Assembly: GCA_900315245.1 (NCBI GenBank)
Contig: OMYJ01000006.1
Location: 62,001-126,000, forward strand
Direction: 5' to 3'
DNA length: 64,000 nt
Source: an uncultured Bacteroidales bacterium
GTDB lineage: Bacteria; Bacteroidota; Bacteroidia; Bacteroidales; WCHB1-69
Below, in pieces: positions 34,187 to 43,204 of the stretch. The translations under genes and the position numbers were made by a program. Position 1 is the first letter of the stretch. Each line of letters starts with the position of its first letter. The notes under the pieces are model-generated. The model was not told where the DNA came from, made no database searches, and saw only the letters and a program-made list of their open reading frames with translations.

Positions 34187-35650
34187 TTAGTGGTAACGCC
34201 AATAGTCATCCATATCATTGCCCCAGTAGTCCACAGGATTGGGGTCGTAAATATCCCGCTGGGTTTGAATCCTGCGCACGAGATGCATCCGCCAATTCGG
34301 ATTTTGGACTTCACCGTAAAGATTGGAGTGCAGCAACTCGTAATCATTGCCGGTCAGGACCGGATCGTAGAACACAAACTTGACATTGGACTGGTTGTTC
34401 AGATAGTAGTAATCCCAAATCTCGTATGGCAACGTGACCGGGTCTGAAGGGACTTCCTTGACATCGTTGGGGGCGCCATATTGCAGATAGACACGCCCGC
34501 GGTCGGTAAGATATCCCTTCACCTGACGGCTTCCGAACATAACCTGCACCTGATCGACCTTGCTTTTGTAGTTCTCCCATGCCTCGGCAGGGTTCGCGGG
34601 ATTGCGTCTCAGCCAGAAATTGTAGAAGAAACGCTGCAACTGGTCGGTAGGGACATCCTTGAGACGGTTGTCGTAAAACTCCCTCTCTATAAAACTGGAG
34701 ATTGGAAACAGACATTTCACATTGTCTATCAATTCCTTTCTGTTAGTATCAAATTCCACGAATGTTCCCGTCACATCAACCTGGGAATAGTCATCGAGAT
34801 TGAGTTGCACGGAGGGGTTGCTCTTCTGGAAGAACACCTTGTCAACAAGCAGCAGGCTGTCCTGCTCATCGAAAAGATTGACCACAGCGAAATAGTTGCC
34901 GGATGGCAGGTTGAAGACATTGAATTCGTTACAGAAGAGGACCACGTCGTTGGTGGGTTTCTCCAACGAAATGATGTTGGCAGGATTGACGGAAAGGTGG
35001 GTTTCCATGTCCTCAATGTAGCATTTGGCCTTCACCTTGGAATCACCCAAGATATTCCGGGTGTTATATACTTCCAGCGCAAACGGCAGCGTGTACTGCG
35101 ATTCAGGGACAAAGCCCGAGTACAAAGGCGGGAGATTATACCCGTATCTCACGAAAAGTCCCTGGGATTTAGCCGCAGACATCGATTTGTAGAGCGAAAT
35201 CTTCGACGTGGAAATCTTATCTTCGGGAAAATCAAGCAAAATCCTGTCGATATATTTCAGCACATTGGTGTCTCCGCTGTTCAGGTCTTTCATATAAAAA
35301 TAAAGGAAATATTCCCCTTGCGGCATCGGGACATTCTGTATGTCCGCGAAATCTGGTTTTCCAGCACGGGTAGAGTCGTTGAACTGGTCGCTGCTGAGGA
35401 TGTAATGCAGCTGTTTCACCAAGGTATCATTATGCATCATATCGACCTGGATCTCCACATCGGCCTCATACTTCTTCTGGTCGTTCAAGGCATACTGCAC
35501 CGTGTTACCGCCCACAATGAACGTGAATTCAATATAAGGCTGCAAGTTGTTGGAACAATATGCCTTATGGCCGATGAATGTTTTCAGCCCCTGGGCGAAA
35601 GATGCCGCCATCGCCAACAGCATGATTATCAAGAGGGTAATTTTTTTCAT
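34187..35650 (-). CDS. GWxTD domain-containing secreted protein
   Basis: A 487-aa exported protein with signal peptide ITLLIIMLLAMAASFAQG. The C-terminal region carries the GWxTD-type signature, here GYLTDRGRVYLQYGAPND, followed by PYEIWDYYYL and FVFYDP. The N-terminal part is a beta-rich region typical of these Bacteroidota/Chlorobi proteins. Function unknown. The frame is open from 35707, but the promoter box at 35682-35689 places the start at ATG 35650. Confidence 0.85.
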   Translation of the reverse strand: MKKITLLIIMLLAMAASFAQGLKTFIGHKAYCSNNLQPYIEFTFIVGGNTVQYALNDQKKYEADVEIQVDMMHNDTLVKQLHYILSSDQFNDSTRAGKPDFADIQNVPMPQGEYFLYFYMKDLNSGDTNVLKYIDRILLDFPEDKISTSKISLYKSMSAAKSQGLFVRYGYNLPPLYSGFVPESQYTLPFALEVYNTRNILGDSKVKAKCYIEDMETHLSVNPANIISLEKPTNDVVLFCNEFNVFNLPSGNYFAVVNLFDEQDSLLLVDKVFFQKSNPSVQLNLDDYSQVDVTGTFVEFDTNRKELIDNVKCLFPISSFIEREFYDNRLKDVPTDQLQRFFYNFWLRRNPANPAEAWENYKSKVDQVQVMFGSRQVKGYLTDRGRVYLQYGAPNDVKEVPSDPVTLPYEIWDYYYLNNQSNVKFVFYDPVLTGNDYELLHSNLYGEVQNPNWRMHLVRRIQTQRDIYDPNPVDYWGNDMDDYWRYH

Positions 35651-35681
35651 TATATATAATTCCAAATTAATTTTGAACCTG

Positions 35682-35689
35682 CAAAAATA
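35682..35689 (-). promoter_or_regulatory. -7 promoter box of the GWxTD gene
   Basis: TATTTTTG on the - strand, 32 bases before ATG 35650. Confidence 0.7.
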
Positions 35690-35739
35690 CATTTTTTGTG
35701 GTATCACACCTGCTGTTTATGGCTATTTAAAATAATGAA

Positions 35740-35807
35740 GAGACGCGCCGTGGCACGTCTCTTCTATAGAATATCGGTTGTAGAGACGCGCCATGGCACG
35801 TCTCTAC
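35740..35807. repeat. two GTAGAGACG-type palindromes (copies 1 and 2)
   Basis: GAGACGCGCCGTGGCACGTCTC at 35740-35761, in two joined halves GAGACG and CGTCTC, and GTAGAGACG...CGTCTCTAC at 35780-35807 around CGCCATGGCA. They lie just past the glyS stop. Three more members are at 40883, 42943 and 42991. Confidence 0.8.
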
Positions 35808-35812
35808 AGTGG

Positions 35813-37327
35813 TTACCGTAATTTTTTCATCAATTCCACGGTCAGATCTGCGATGGGCAGGCGGTATTGCGCCATGGTGTCGCGTTCGCGGACCGTCACC
35901 GTGTTGTCCTCCTTGGTCTGGTTGTCGATTGTGACGCAGAACGGCGTGCCGATAGCGTCCTGACGACGGTAACGGCGGCCGATGGCGTCCTTGTCCTCGT
36001 ACTGCACCATGAAGTCCTTCTTGAGCATGTCGAAGACCTCCTGGCCGATTTCCGGCAGGCCGTCTTTCTTGACCAACGGGAGCACAGCCACCTTGTAGGG
36101 TGCGAGTTTCGCGGGCAGGCGCAACACCGTACGCGTGGAACCGTCCTCCAAGGTCTCCTCCGTGAAGGCGTGGCTGAACACAGCAAGGAACATACGATCC
36201 ACACCGATGGAAGTCTCGATGACGTAAGGCACGTAGTTCTCGTTGACTTCGGGGTCGAAATAGCGTAGCTTCTTGCCGGAATACTTCTCGTGTTGTGACA
36301 AGTCGAAGTTCGTGCGGGAATGGATGCCTTCCAGCTCCTTGAAACCGAACGGGAACTTGAACTCGATGTCGGTGGCGGCATTAGCATAGTGCGCCAGCTT
36401 CTCATGGTCGTGGAAACGGTAGTTCTCGGCGGGAATGCCCAGGTCCTTGTGCCATTGCAGACGGGTCTGTTTCCAATATTCAAACCATTTGAGTTCCTCA
36501 CCGGGTTTCACGAAGAACTGCATCTCCATCTGCTCGAACTCGCGCATACGGAAGATGAACTGACGGGCAACGATCTCGTTTCTAAAAGCTTTGCCGATCT
36601 GTGCGATGCCGAAAGGCAGCTTCATGCGGCCGGTTTTGTAGATGTTGAGGAAGTTCACGAAGATGCCCTGGGCGGTCTCGGGACGGAGATAGATCGTGTC
36701 AGCGCCGTCGGAGACGGAGCCCAATTTGGTGGCGAACATCAGGTTGAACTGACGGACGTCCGTCCAGTTGCGCGTGCCGGAAATGGGACACACAATGCCC
36801 AGCTCTTCGATGAGCGCTTTCAAGCCGGCCAGGTCGTTGTTGTTCATCAGCTCCGCGAAACGGGTGCGGATGTCATCGACCTGCGCCTGATACTGCACCA
36901 CACGGGTGTTGGTTTGGCGGTAGAGCGTTTCGTCAAAGTTGTTGAAACGCTTCTTCGCCTTCTCAATCTCCTTATCTATCTTATCCTCAATCTTTTGGAT
37001 ATGGTCTTCAATCAACACGTCGGCGCGGTAACGCTTCTTGGAATCCTTGTTGTCAATAAGCGGGTCGTTGAACGCGTCCACATGCCCGGAAGCCTTCCAG
37101 ATGGTGGGATGCATGAAGATGGCGCTGTCCAGACCTACGATATTCTCGTGGTACTGCACCATGGCCTTCCACCAATACTGCTTGATATTGTTTTTCAGCT
37201 CGACACCGTTCTGACCATAGTCATACACGGCACTCAAACCGTCGTAAATTTCACTTGAGGGGAAAATAAAGCCATACTCCTTGGCATGGGCTATGATTTG
37301 TTTGAAAAGTTCTTCGTTGTTTGCCAT
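35813..37327 (-). CDS. glyS: glycyl-tRNA synthetase
   Basis: A class II aminoacyl-tRNA synthetase of the alpha-2, eukaryote-like type, 504 aa. Visible landmarks: FPSSEIYDGLSAVYDYG at the N-terminus, the ATKLGSVSDGADTIYLRPETAQG motif region (in two parts), FGIAQIGKAFRNEI (motif 2), and the C-terminal anticodon-binding domain beginning PYKVAVLPL. Length and motifs are normal. The leader on the - strand is a run of AATAACCCATAACC units ending CCATTAAAA directly before ATG; no promoter box was recognised. Confidence 0.95.
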   Translation of the reverse strand: MANNEELFKQIIAHAKEYGFIFPSSEIYDGLSAVYDYGQNGVELKNNIKQYWWKAMVQYHENIVGLDSAIFMHPTIWKASGHVDAFNDPLIDNKDSKKRYRADVLIEDHIQKIEDKIDKEIEKAKKRFNNFDETLYRQTNTRVVQYQAQVDDIRTRFAELMNNNDLAGLKALIEELGIVCPISGTRNWTDVRQFNLMFATKLGSVSDGADTIYLRPETAQGIFVNFLNIYKTGRMKLPFGIAQIGKAFRNEIVARQFIFRMREFEQMEMQFFVKPGEELKWFEYWKQTRLQWHKDLGIPAENYRFHDHEKLAHYANAATDIEFKFPFGFKELEGIHSRTNFDLSQHEKYSGKKLRYFDPEVNENYVPYVIETSIGVDRMFLAVFSHAFTEETLEDGSTRTVLRLPAKLAPYKVAVLPLVKKDGLPEIGQEVFDMLKKDFMVQYEDKDAIGRRYRRQDAIGTPFCVTIDNQTKEDNTVTVRERDTMAQYRLPIADLTVELMKKLR

Positions 37328-37331
37328 TTTT

Positions 37332-37363
37332 AATGGTTATTGGTTATGGGTTATGGGTTATTG
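37332..37363 (-). repeat. CCAATAACC-type repeat leader of glyS
   Basis: On the - strand CAATAACC, CATAACC, CATAACC, AATAACC units precede ATTAAAA and the start codon. Same family and orientation as the leaders of xseA, gmhB and the lpxL-like gene. Confidence 0.75.
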
Positions 37364-37381
37364 ACGTTTTTCATCGCTCTC

Positions 37382-38125
37382 CTACTCGAAGATAAACGAA
37401 ATCTGTATATTTTTAGCTCTAAGTCCGGTCACACTGGAGACATACATGTGCTCAGTCGGTTCATAGGTGCCCTGATTCTCCGGCACCAACATGTTGACGA
37501 AGCCGAAGGACATCTTCAATTCGGTGGAGAATTTGAAATAGGTGCAGTAGAAATCCAAGCCGACGCCCACCTGTGCCTGTACATCATGAGGATTCAGCTT
37601 GAGTTTCACATCACTTGCGGAAGCGTTCTTCTTCTTAGCGGAAATCATATCGAAGCTATACTGTCCGCCGGCGACAACGTAAGCGCGTAGATTGTTCAGC
37701 ATACGCGAAGATTTGAATTTGAGCAGCAATGGCAGCTCCAGGCATACGGATTCGGTTTCTATCGATTTAGTGTGAGGTTTATTATCGGAAGCCGGCATTT
37801 TATAAGTGTAGTTGACGTGACGGCTGGGAAAAGACAGACCGGGAATGAATCTGAGGTCGAAATACTTGCCCAAACGGAGATTGGTGACTATACCGAGGCT
37901 GAATCCGCTGCGCGACTGCGTGTTAATCATCATTAAAGAGTCATATTCCGCCAAATCAGGCTTGGAGGAGATGCTATAGTCATACTGGCCGATCCCCAAC
38001 ATAAAACCGAAATGAAAAGTCTGTTTGTCATACTTCAACAAATTCGGCACGCCAAATTGAGCGAAGGAGCACGTCGTCAAACCAAGCATGAAAAAAGTGA
38101 GCAATATTTTTTTCTTACTGTCCAT
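37382..38125 (-). CDS. PorT-like outer membrane beta-barrel protein
   Basis: A 247-aa protein with signal peptide ILLTFFMLGLTTCSFAQ and alternating beta-strand pattern. It resembles PorT-family barrels, with an early FHFGFMLGIGQYDYSI, a central LRFIPGLSFPSRHVNY, and a C-terminal strand ending NIQISFIFE with the terminal aromatic of outer-membrane proteins. PorT is required for T9SS in known systems, and the window encodes a T9SS substrate, so this role is plausible. It lies 73 bases downstream of the hldE kinase gene on the same strand. Confidence 0.75.
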   Translation of the reverse strand: MDSKKKILLTFFMLGLTTCSFAQFGVPNLLKYDKQTFHFGFMLGIGQYDYSISSKPDLAEYDSLMMINTQSRSGFSLGIVTNLRLGKYFDLRFIPGLSFPSRHVNYTYKMPASDNKPHTKSIETESVCLELPLLLKFKSSRMLNNLRAYVVAGGQYSFDMISAKKKNASASDVKLKLNPHDVQAQVGVGLDFYCTYFKFSTELKMSFGFVNMLVPENQGTYEPTEHMYVSSVTGLRAKNIQISFIFE

Positions 38126-38198
38126 AGTTCGTCATCAAATGGATATTAACGAGATCGGAGAGGATTTAGTATGCAATTGGTCACAAAAGTCTGTCTGA

Positions 38199-39200
38199 CT
38201 ACAGATTTTTCGACAATTCGGATTTAAGCTGTGCGCCGTTGATGGGCACCACCCCCACGTATTCGCACACGAGGCCGCCGGCCAGGTTGGAAGCGAGGCA
38301 GGTCTCTTCCACGGTGTGGTTTTTCAACAGGAAAAGCGTGGAAACGGAAATCACCGTGTCACCCGCACCGGAAACATCGCTCACGCGGCGCTGGAAGGCC
38401 GGTTGGTGATAGAACTTGTCGTTCTGTCTGTCATAAAATGCAATGCCCTTGGCGGACATGGTCACCATCACTTTGTCTATGTTCTGTTTTTCAGCAAACT
38501 CCTTGGCCAGCTCATGGATCTCGTCCAAGGTCAGCTCAGCACCTTCCTCCACATGAAGTCCTTTCGACAGCTCCTTCATATTGGGTTTGAAGAGGTTCAC
38601 ATTGGCGTAGTTGTTGAAGTTCTTTTCTTTGGGATCCACCGCCACAAAGATGTTCTTTTTATGGGCAAAGTTGATGATTTCGGAAATCAACTCCTTGGAG
38701 AACAATCCTTTGTCATAGTCTTCAAAGATGACGGCGTCAATCTCGTTATGGTCGATTATCTGCTCCACCGTGGTCAGGAACTGTCGTTGCTCGCGTTCTT
38801 TGAGCTGCTGCACCTTCTCGTCATCCACACGCACGATATGGCAGTTGTTGCCGATGATGCGGTATTTGATGGTGGTGCGTCGGCCGTACATCGGGACGAT
38901 GGCGTCGGAGGTCAGGTCGCAGTCCTCCATAAGGTTGTAGAAGACCTTGGCTTTCGAGTCGCTGCCGATGACGGAGCAAAGAATCGGGTCGGCACCTAGG
39001 GACTTGAGGTTGAGCGCGACGTTGGCGGCGCCACCCAGACGGTAGCTGCGGCTTTGCACATTCACGATGGGAACCGGCGCCTCCGGACTGATTCTTGACA
39101 CTTTTCCCGTAAGGTAACAGTCGATCATTACATCACCGATTACCAATATTTTAGCATTCTTGAACTCTTCAAAAATCTGTTCTACATTCTCTATTTTCAT
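38199..39200 (-). CDS. D-glycero-beta-D-manno-heptose-7-phosphate kinase (HldE/RfaE domain I)
   Basis: A PfkB-family carbohydrate kinase, about 333 aa, matching domain I of HldE. Landmarks are ILVIGDVMIDCYLTGKVSRIS, PEAPVPIV, the GGAANVALNL segment, and the catalytic DVSGAGDTVIS near the C-terminus. The adenylyltransferase domain II of two-domain HldE is absent, so that activity must come from another gene. With gmhB it supplies ADP-heptose synthesis. The promoter box at 39219-39226 lies upstream of 39200 but overlaps an earlier in-frame ATG at 39221, so the start is 39200. Confidence 0.88.
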   Translation of the reverse strand: MKIENVEQIFEEFKNAKILVIGDVMIDCYLTGKVSRISPEAPVPIVNVQSRSYRLGGAANVALNLKSLGADPILCSVIGSDSKAKVFYNLMEDCDLTSDAIVPMYGRRTTIKYRIIGNNCHIVRVDDEKVQQLKEREQRQFLTTVEQIIDHNEIDAVIFEDYDKGLFSKELISEIINFAHKKNIFVAVDPKEKNFNNYANVNLFKPNMKELSKGLHVEEGAELTLDEIHELAKEFAEKQNIDKVMVTMSAKGIAFYDRQNDKFYHQPAFQRRVSDVSGAGDTVISVSTLFLLKNHTVEETCLASNLAGGLVCEYVGVVPINGAQLKSELSKNL

Positions 39201-39218
39201 TGCAAAAAAATTAGTCGG

Positions 39219-39226
39219 CAAAGATA
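39219..39226 (-). promoter_or_regulatory. -7 promoter box of the heptose kinase gene
   Basis: TATCTTTG on the - strand, giving a leader of only about a dozen bases before ATG 39200. A run of ATTATCCATTATCAATTATCC repeats lies upstream (39241-39275). Confidence 0.75.
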
Positions 39227-39414
39227 CACTTTTTTCGGGTTAATGGATAATGGATAATTGATAATGGATAATTGCGGGAAAAGTGAATGATAACGCTGTC
39301 TTGGACGTTTTTTATCTTTTTATTGGACGCTATTGCATTTTTTTCCAAAGTTGTCCATAATAGTCCTATGTTGTCGTAAAAAAAGCCAGATAGTCTTCCA
39401 ATCCGAAAAAATCC

Positions 39415-39422
39415 TATTTTCG
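39415..39422 (+). promoter_or_regulatory. possible -7 promoter box of the NfeD gene
   Basis: TATTTTCG differs from TAnnTTTG at one base and lies 26 bases before ATG 39448. Confidence 0.45.
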
Positions 39423-39447
39423 CAGCCCATTTTAGAACAATCTGAAT

Positions 39448-40806
39448 ATGAAAAAAGCATATACCCTCATAATGGGTCTCATCATCGTGATATTGGCGGC
39501 GACCGTTAGCGTTTCCGCCCAGAAAACACAGGTATATTACTATAAAATCGACGATAACATCTCCAAGCCTGCGCTGCGGCTGACTGAGAAGGCCGTGAAA
39601 GAGGCGGAAGCCGGGAAGTACGACTACTTGTTCTTAGAGCTGAACACCTTCGGCGGGGAACTCGATGCCGCCGACAAAATCCGAACGTTGCTGCTCAACA
39701 CCAAGGTGCCGAGCATCGTCTTCATCAACAACAACGCGGCATCGGCGGGCGCGCTGATCTCCATCGCGTGCGACAGCATCTACATGATGCCCGGTGCCTC
39801 CATCGGGGCGGCCTCCGTGGTCGATCAGACCGGTCAGGTGCTGCCCGACAAGTACCAGTCGTACATGCGTTCGCTCATGCGCACCACCGCCGAGCACAAC
39901 GGCCGCAACCCCAACATTGCGCAGGCCATGGTGGATCCTGACGTGACGATCCCAGGCATCAGCGACTCCGGTAAAGTGCTGACATTCACCTCCGAAGAGG
40001 CTGCGGACAACGGCTTCTGCGAGGGAGTGGTGAACAGTCGCGAAGAGGCTCTGGCTCAGGCCGGTGTCGAACAGCCCGAGATTCATGAGCAGGAGCTCTC
40101 CCCTATCGAGAAAATCATCAATTTCCTGGTCAGCCCTGCCGTGAGCGGAATCCTTATCATGTGCATCGTGGGCGGAATCTGGTTCGAGTTGCAGGCTCCC
40201 GGCTTGGGGCTGCCCAGCATCATCGCCCTCACCGCCGCCCTGCTCTTCTTCGCCCCGCACTACCTTGAAGGTCTCGCCGCCCACTGGGAAATCCTCCTCT
40301 TCCTTGCCGGCATCGTCCTGCTGATGCTGGAGTTCTTCGTCATCCCCGGCTTCGGGGTCGCGGGCATCTCCGGCATTGTGCTCGTCATCGCCTCGCTCAT
40401 CCTCACCCTGGTGTTCAATGTCGGCTTCAAATTCACCTTCAACCCCGAGTTCAATGCCCCTGCGCATATCAGCAAGATGACAATCCTGGTGCTGGTCAGC
40501 ACTCTGGCGGGATTCTTCCTGTCGTTGTGGCTCGGCAAGAAGCTCATCCTCGCCGAGACGCGCTTCGGCTCGTTGGCGTTGCGCACCGGCCTGGAGACAA
40601 AGCAAGGCTTCACTTCGCAGGACATGCGCAACGAGCAATATGTTGGTAAAGAGGGGTTTGCGCAGACCATCCTCCGTCCTTCCGGCAAAATCAACATCGA
40701 CGGCGAAGTGCTGGACGCCACCATCGAACACGGATTCGCCAACCCCGGCGACAAGGTGAAGGTGACCAAGTTCGAGAATGCGCAGCTGTTTGTAAGGAAG
40801 GCGTGA
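39448..40806 (+). CDS. NfeD family membrane serine protease
   Basis: A 452-aa membrane protein of the long NfeD (NfeD1b) type. After a signal peptide comes a ClpP/SppA-like protease domain (about residues 25-225) with the nucleophile Ser in NNAASAGALISIA and a general-base Lys region at LPDKYQSYM. Then a block of membrane helices (about 225-350: VSGILIMCIVGGIWFELQ, LLFLAGIVLLMLEFFVIP) and a C-terminal OB-fold domain (VGKEGFAQTILRPSGKI). The family cleaves hydrophobic substrates such as stomatin partners; no stomatin gene lies adjacent. Confidence 0.88.
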   Translation: MKKAYTLIMGLIIVILAATVSVSAQKTQVYYYKIDDNISKPALRLTEKAVKEAEAGKYDYLFLELNTFGGELDAADKIRTLLLNTKVPSIVFINNNAASAGALISIACDSIYMMPGASIGAASVVDQTGQVLPDKYQSYMRSLMRTTAEHNGRNPNIAQAMVDPDVTIPGISDSGKVLTFTSEEAADNGFCEGVVNSREEALAQAGVEQPEIHEQELSPIEKIINFLVSPAVSGILIMCIVGGIWFELQAPGLGLPSIIALTAALLFFAPHYLEGLAAHWEILLFLAGIVLLMLEFFVIPGFGVAGISGIVLVIASLILTLVFNVGFKFTFNPEFNAPAHISKMTILVLVSTLAGFFLSLWLGKKLILAETRFGSLALRTGLETKQGFTSQDMRNEQYVGKEGFAQTILRPSGKINIDGEVLDATIEHGFANPGDKVKVTKFENAQLFVRKA

Positions 40807-40882
40807 TTCAGCTATTAGCTATTGGCTATTAGCTTTTGGCGGTGGCCACCGTCCCCATTTCGTATGCAGACTCGTTTCCCCT

Positions 40883-40910
40883 GTAGAGACGTTTCATGAA
40901 ACGTCTCTAC
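40883..40910. repeat. GTAGAGACG-type palindrome (copy 3)
   Basis: GTAGAGACGTTTCA and TGAAACGTCTCTAC are perfectly complementary over 14 bases. It lies between the NfeD gene and htpG and could serve as a transcript end, though no T-run follows. Confidence 0.75.
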
Positions 40911-41016
40911 AACGTTCACCTGACAATACGTTTAAAACGAACAAAGAGGACATATTGGCACACTTTTTGCAATGTAAACGCCCGTCAAAAAAGTCAAAAA
41001 TTAAAATCCAAACAAT

Positions 41017-42927
41017 ATGCAGACAGGTAAAATTAATGTACAAACCGAGAATATCTTTCCCGTCATCAAGAAGTTTTTGTACTCTGATCACGAGATTTTC
41101 CTTAGAGAACTGATTTCCAACGCAGTGGATGCCACGCAGAAGCTCAAAACGCTCGTCAGCTTGGGTAAGGCAGACTGCGAGTTAGGCGACCTGACCATTG
41201 ACGTGAAGGTCAACAAGGATGACAAAACCATCCATGTCACCGACCGCGGCATCGGCATGACCGCCGAGGAGGTCGATCGCTACATCAACCAGATTGCCTT
41301 CTCCGGTGCGGAGGACTTCCTGGCCAAATACAAGGGCAATGACGCGGCCAACATCATCGGTCACTTCGGCCTCGGCTTCTACTCATCCTTCATGGTCGCC
41401 AACCGCGTGGATATCCTCACCAAATCGTATCAGAAAGACGCTCAGGCGGTTAAGTGGAGCTGCGACGGCTCACCCGACTTCACCCTCGAAGAGATCGACA
41501 AATCGGACCGTGGCACCGAAATCGTCCTCCACGTGGAAGACGACGACCTGCAGGAGTTCGTCAACGAGGACAAGTTGGTGGAGCTGCTCAACAAGTACTG
41601 CCGCTTCCTGCCCGTGCCCATCCGTTGTGGAATGAAGACTGAATGGCGTAAACCTGAGCCGAAACCAGAAGATACGGAAAACAAAGACGAGAAGAAGGAA
41701 GAACCGAAGGAGGAGGCGGTGCAGGTGCCGCGCATCATCAACGACACCGACCCCATCTGGCAGAAACAGCCCTCTTCCCTCACCGACGAGGACTACAACA
41801 AATTCTACCGCGAACTTTACCCGATGTCCTTCGAAGAGCCGATGTTCCACATCCACCTGAACGTCGATTACCCCTTCAACCTCACCGGCGTGCTCTACTT
41901 CCCGAAGATCAAAAACCAGCTCGACCTCAAGAAGAACCGCGTGCAACTCTATTGTAACCAGGTCTTTATCACCGACGAGCTGGAAGGCATCGTACCCGAC
42001 TTCATGAACCTCCTGCACGGCGTCATCGACTCGCCGGACATCCCGCTGAACGTCTCCCGCTCCTACCTCCAAAGCGACAACAACGTCAAGAAAATCTCCA
42101 CCTACATCAGCAAGAAGGTGGCCGAGAAGCTGGAGCAGATGTTCAAGGAGAACCGCGAGGAGTTCGAGAAGAAATGGGACGACCTGAGCATCTTCCTCGA
42201 ATACGGCTCCCTGACAGACGAGAAATTCTACGACAAAATCAAGGATTTCTACTTGCTGAAAAACACTGAGGGCAAGTACTTTACAATTGAAGAATACCGC
42301 AATATGGTGAGTGCGCTGCAGACTGACAAAAACGGAAATATTGTCATGCTGTACGCTGCCAACGCCGATGACCAGCACGTCTATATCGCCAACGCGAAGG
42401 AGAAAGGATACGACGTTTTGCTGATGACAGGCTTCCTCGACACGCACTTCATCAACATGCTGGAGCAGAAGCTCGAGAAGGTGCGCTTCACCCGCGTGGA
42501 CGCCAATGTGGTTGACAAACTCATTGAGAAAGAAGAAGATGCGCACGTCTCGAAACTATCGGAGGACCAACAGAAGCAGTTGAAAGAGCTCTTTGAAAAA
42601 CAGGTCGATGCGAAGTTGTTCACCCCGGAGGTTGATTCGCTGAGCGAGACCGACCTGCCCGTGATGGTCACGCAGAACGAGTTCATGCGCCGTTTCAAGG
42701 ACATGGAGAAGGTTTCCGGCCAGCAGGGCTTCTACGGCGGCTTCGACCACTACAACTTGGTCATTAACGGCAACCACCCGCTCGCCACGCGCATCCTCGA
42801 CGAAAAGGACGAGGCAAAACGCACGCAACTGGTGCAGCAGATGGTCGATTTGGCGATGCTCTCGCAGAACATCCTCACCGGTGAGAAGCTGAGCGAGTTC
42901 GTGAAAAGGAGTTACGAGTTGCTGTAA
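41017..42927 (+). CDS. htpG: HSP90-family molecular chaperone HtpG
   Basis: The cytosolic bacterial Hsp90, 636 aa. The N-terminal GHKL ATP-binding domain shows LRELISNAVDATQKL, the DRGIGMT motif and GHFGLGFYSSFMVA. The middle domain has the NVDYPFNLTGVLYFP and GVIDSPDIPLNVSRSYLQ segments, and the C-terminal dimerisation domain follows. A charged linker (about 210-235, KPEDTENKDEKKEEPKEE) separates the first two domains, longer than in E. coli HtpG. Monocistronic. Confidence 0.95.
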   Translation: MQTGKINVQTENIFPVIKKFLYSDHEIFLRELISNAVDATQKLKTLVSLGKADCELGDLTIDVKVNKDDKTIHVTDRGIGMTAEEVDRYINQIAFSGAEDFLAKYKGNDAANIIGHFGLGFYSSFMVANRVDILTKSYQKDAQAVKWSCDGSPDFTLEEIDKSDRGTEIVLHVEDDDLQEFVNEDKLVELLNKYCRFLPVPIRCGMKTEWRKPEPKPEDTENKDEKKEEPKEEAVQVPRIINDTDPIWQKQPSSLTDEDYNKFYRELYPMSFEEPMFHIHLNVDYPFNLTGVLYFPKIKNQLDLKKNRVQLYCNQVFITDELEGIVPDFMNLLHGVIDSPDIPLNVSRSYLQSDNNVKKISTYISKKVAEKLEQMFKENREEFEKKWDDLSIFLEYGSLTDEKFYDKIKDFYLLKNTEGKYFTIEEYRNMVSALQTDKNGNIVMLYAANADDQHVYIANAKEKGYDVLLMTGFLDTHFINMLEQKLEKVRFTRVDANVVDKLIEKEEDAHVSKLSEDQQKQLKELFEKQVDAKLFTPEVDSLSETDLPVMVTQNEFMRRFKDMEKVSGQQGFYGGFDHYNLVINGNHPLATRILDEKDEAKRTQLVQQMVDLAMLSQNILTGEKLSEFVKRSYELL

Positions 42928-42942
42928 CGGTTCCGGCACGCG

Positions 42943-43018
42943 GTAGAGACGCAAAATTTTGCGTCTCTACGACAACGATTCCGCCACATTGTAGAGACGC
43001 AACGCGCTGCGTCTCCAC
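42943..43018. repeat. two GTAGAGACG-type palindromes (copies 4 and 5)
   Basis: GTAGAGACGCAAAA with TTTTGCGTCTCTAC at 42943-42970, and GTAGAGACGCAACG with CGCTGCGTCTCCAC at 42991-43018, the second with slightly worn arms. They follow the htpG stop directly and abut the long direct repeat that starts at 43020. Confidence 0.8.
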
Positions 43019-43019
43019 G

Positions 43020-43147
43020 AAAGACACACCAAATCCGCCTGTTTGTCAAGGGTTTAGCAAAATTTTTGTTGCCCTTGACAAACAGGCGGTTGTGATTTAA
43101 TTTAACAATTGAGATTGCTGATTGTTGAAGTATTGGGGAAGGTTTTC
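43020..43147. repeat. ~128-bp direct repeat flanking a small decayed island (copy A)
   Basis: It shares with 44326-44453 the body ACCAAATCCGCC...TTTGTCAAGGG...ACAAACAGGCGG...TTGTGATTTAATTTAACAA, in several blocks. Within it CCGCCTGTTTGTCAAGGG (43035-43052) and CCCTTGACAAACAGGCGG (43072-43089) form a perfect 18-bp stem. Confidence 0.85.
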
Positions 43148-43191
43148 GTTTTTTTTAAATCATGGAACAATGTTTGGATATAAAAAAAATG

Positions 43192-43199
43192 TATTTTTG
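43192..43199 (+). promoter_or_regulatory. -7 promoter box of a probable small RNA
   Basis: TATTTTTG, with a TTTG element at 43173-43176. Transcription should begin near 43205. Confidence 0.6.
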
Positions 43200-43204
43200 C
43201 AGTG

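Noticed and set aside
39634..40731. 365-codon frame opposite the NfeD gene, and a 358-codon frame opposite htpG (41470-42546)
   Set aside because: Both are shadows of well-identified genes; composition is unlike a real protein.
35740..43018. GTAGAGACG palindromes as a CRISPR array
   Set aside because: Only single or paired copies, no regular spacers, and no cas genes.
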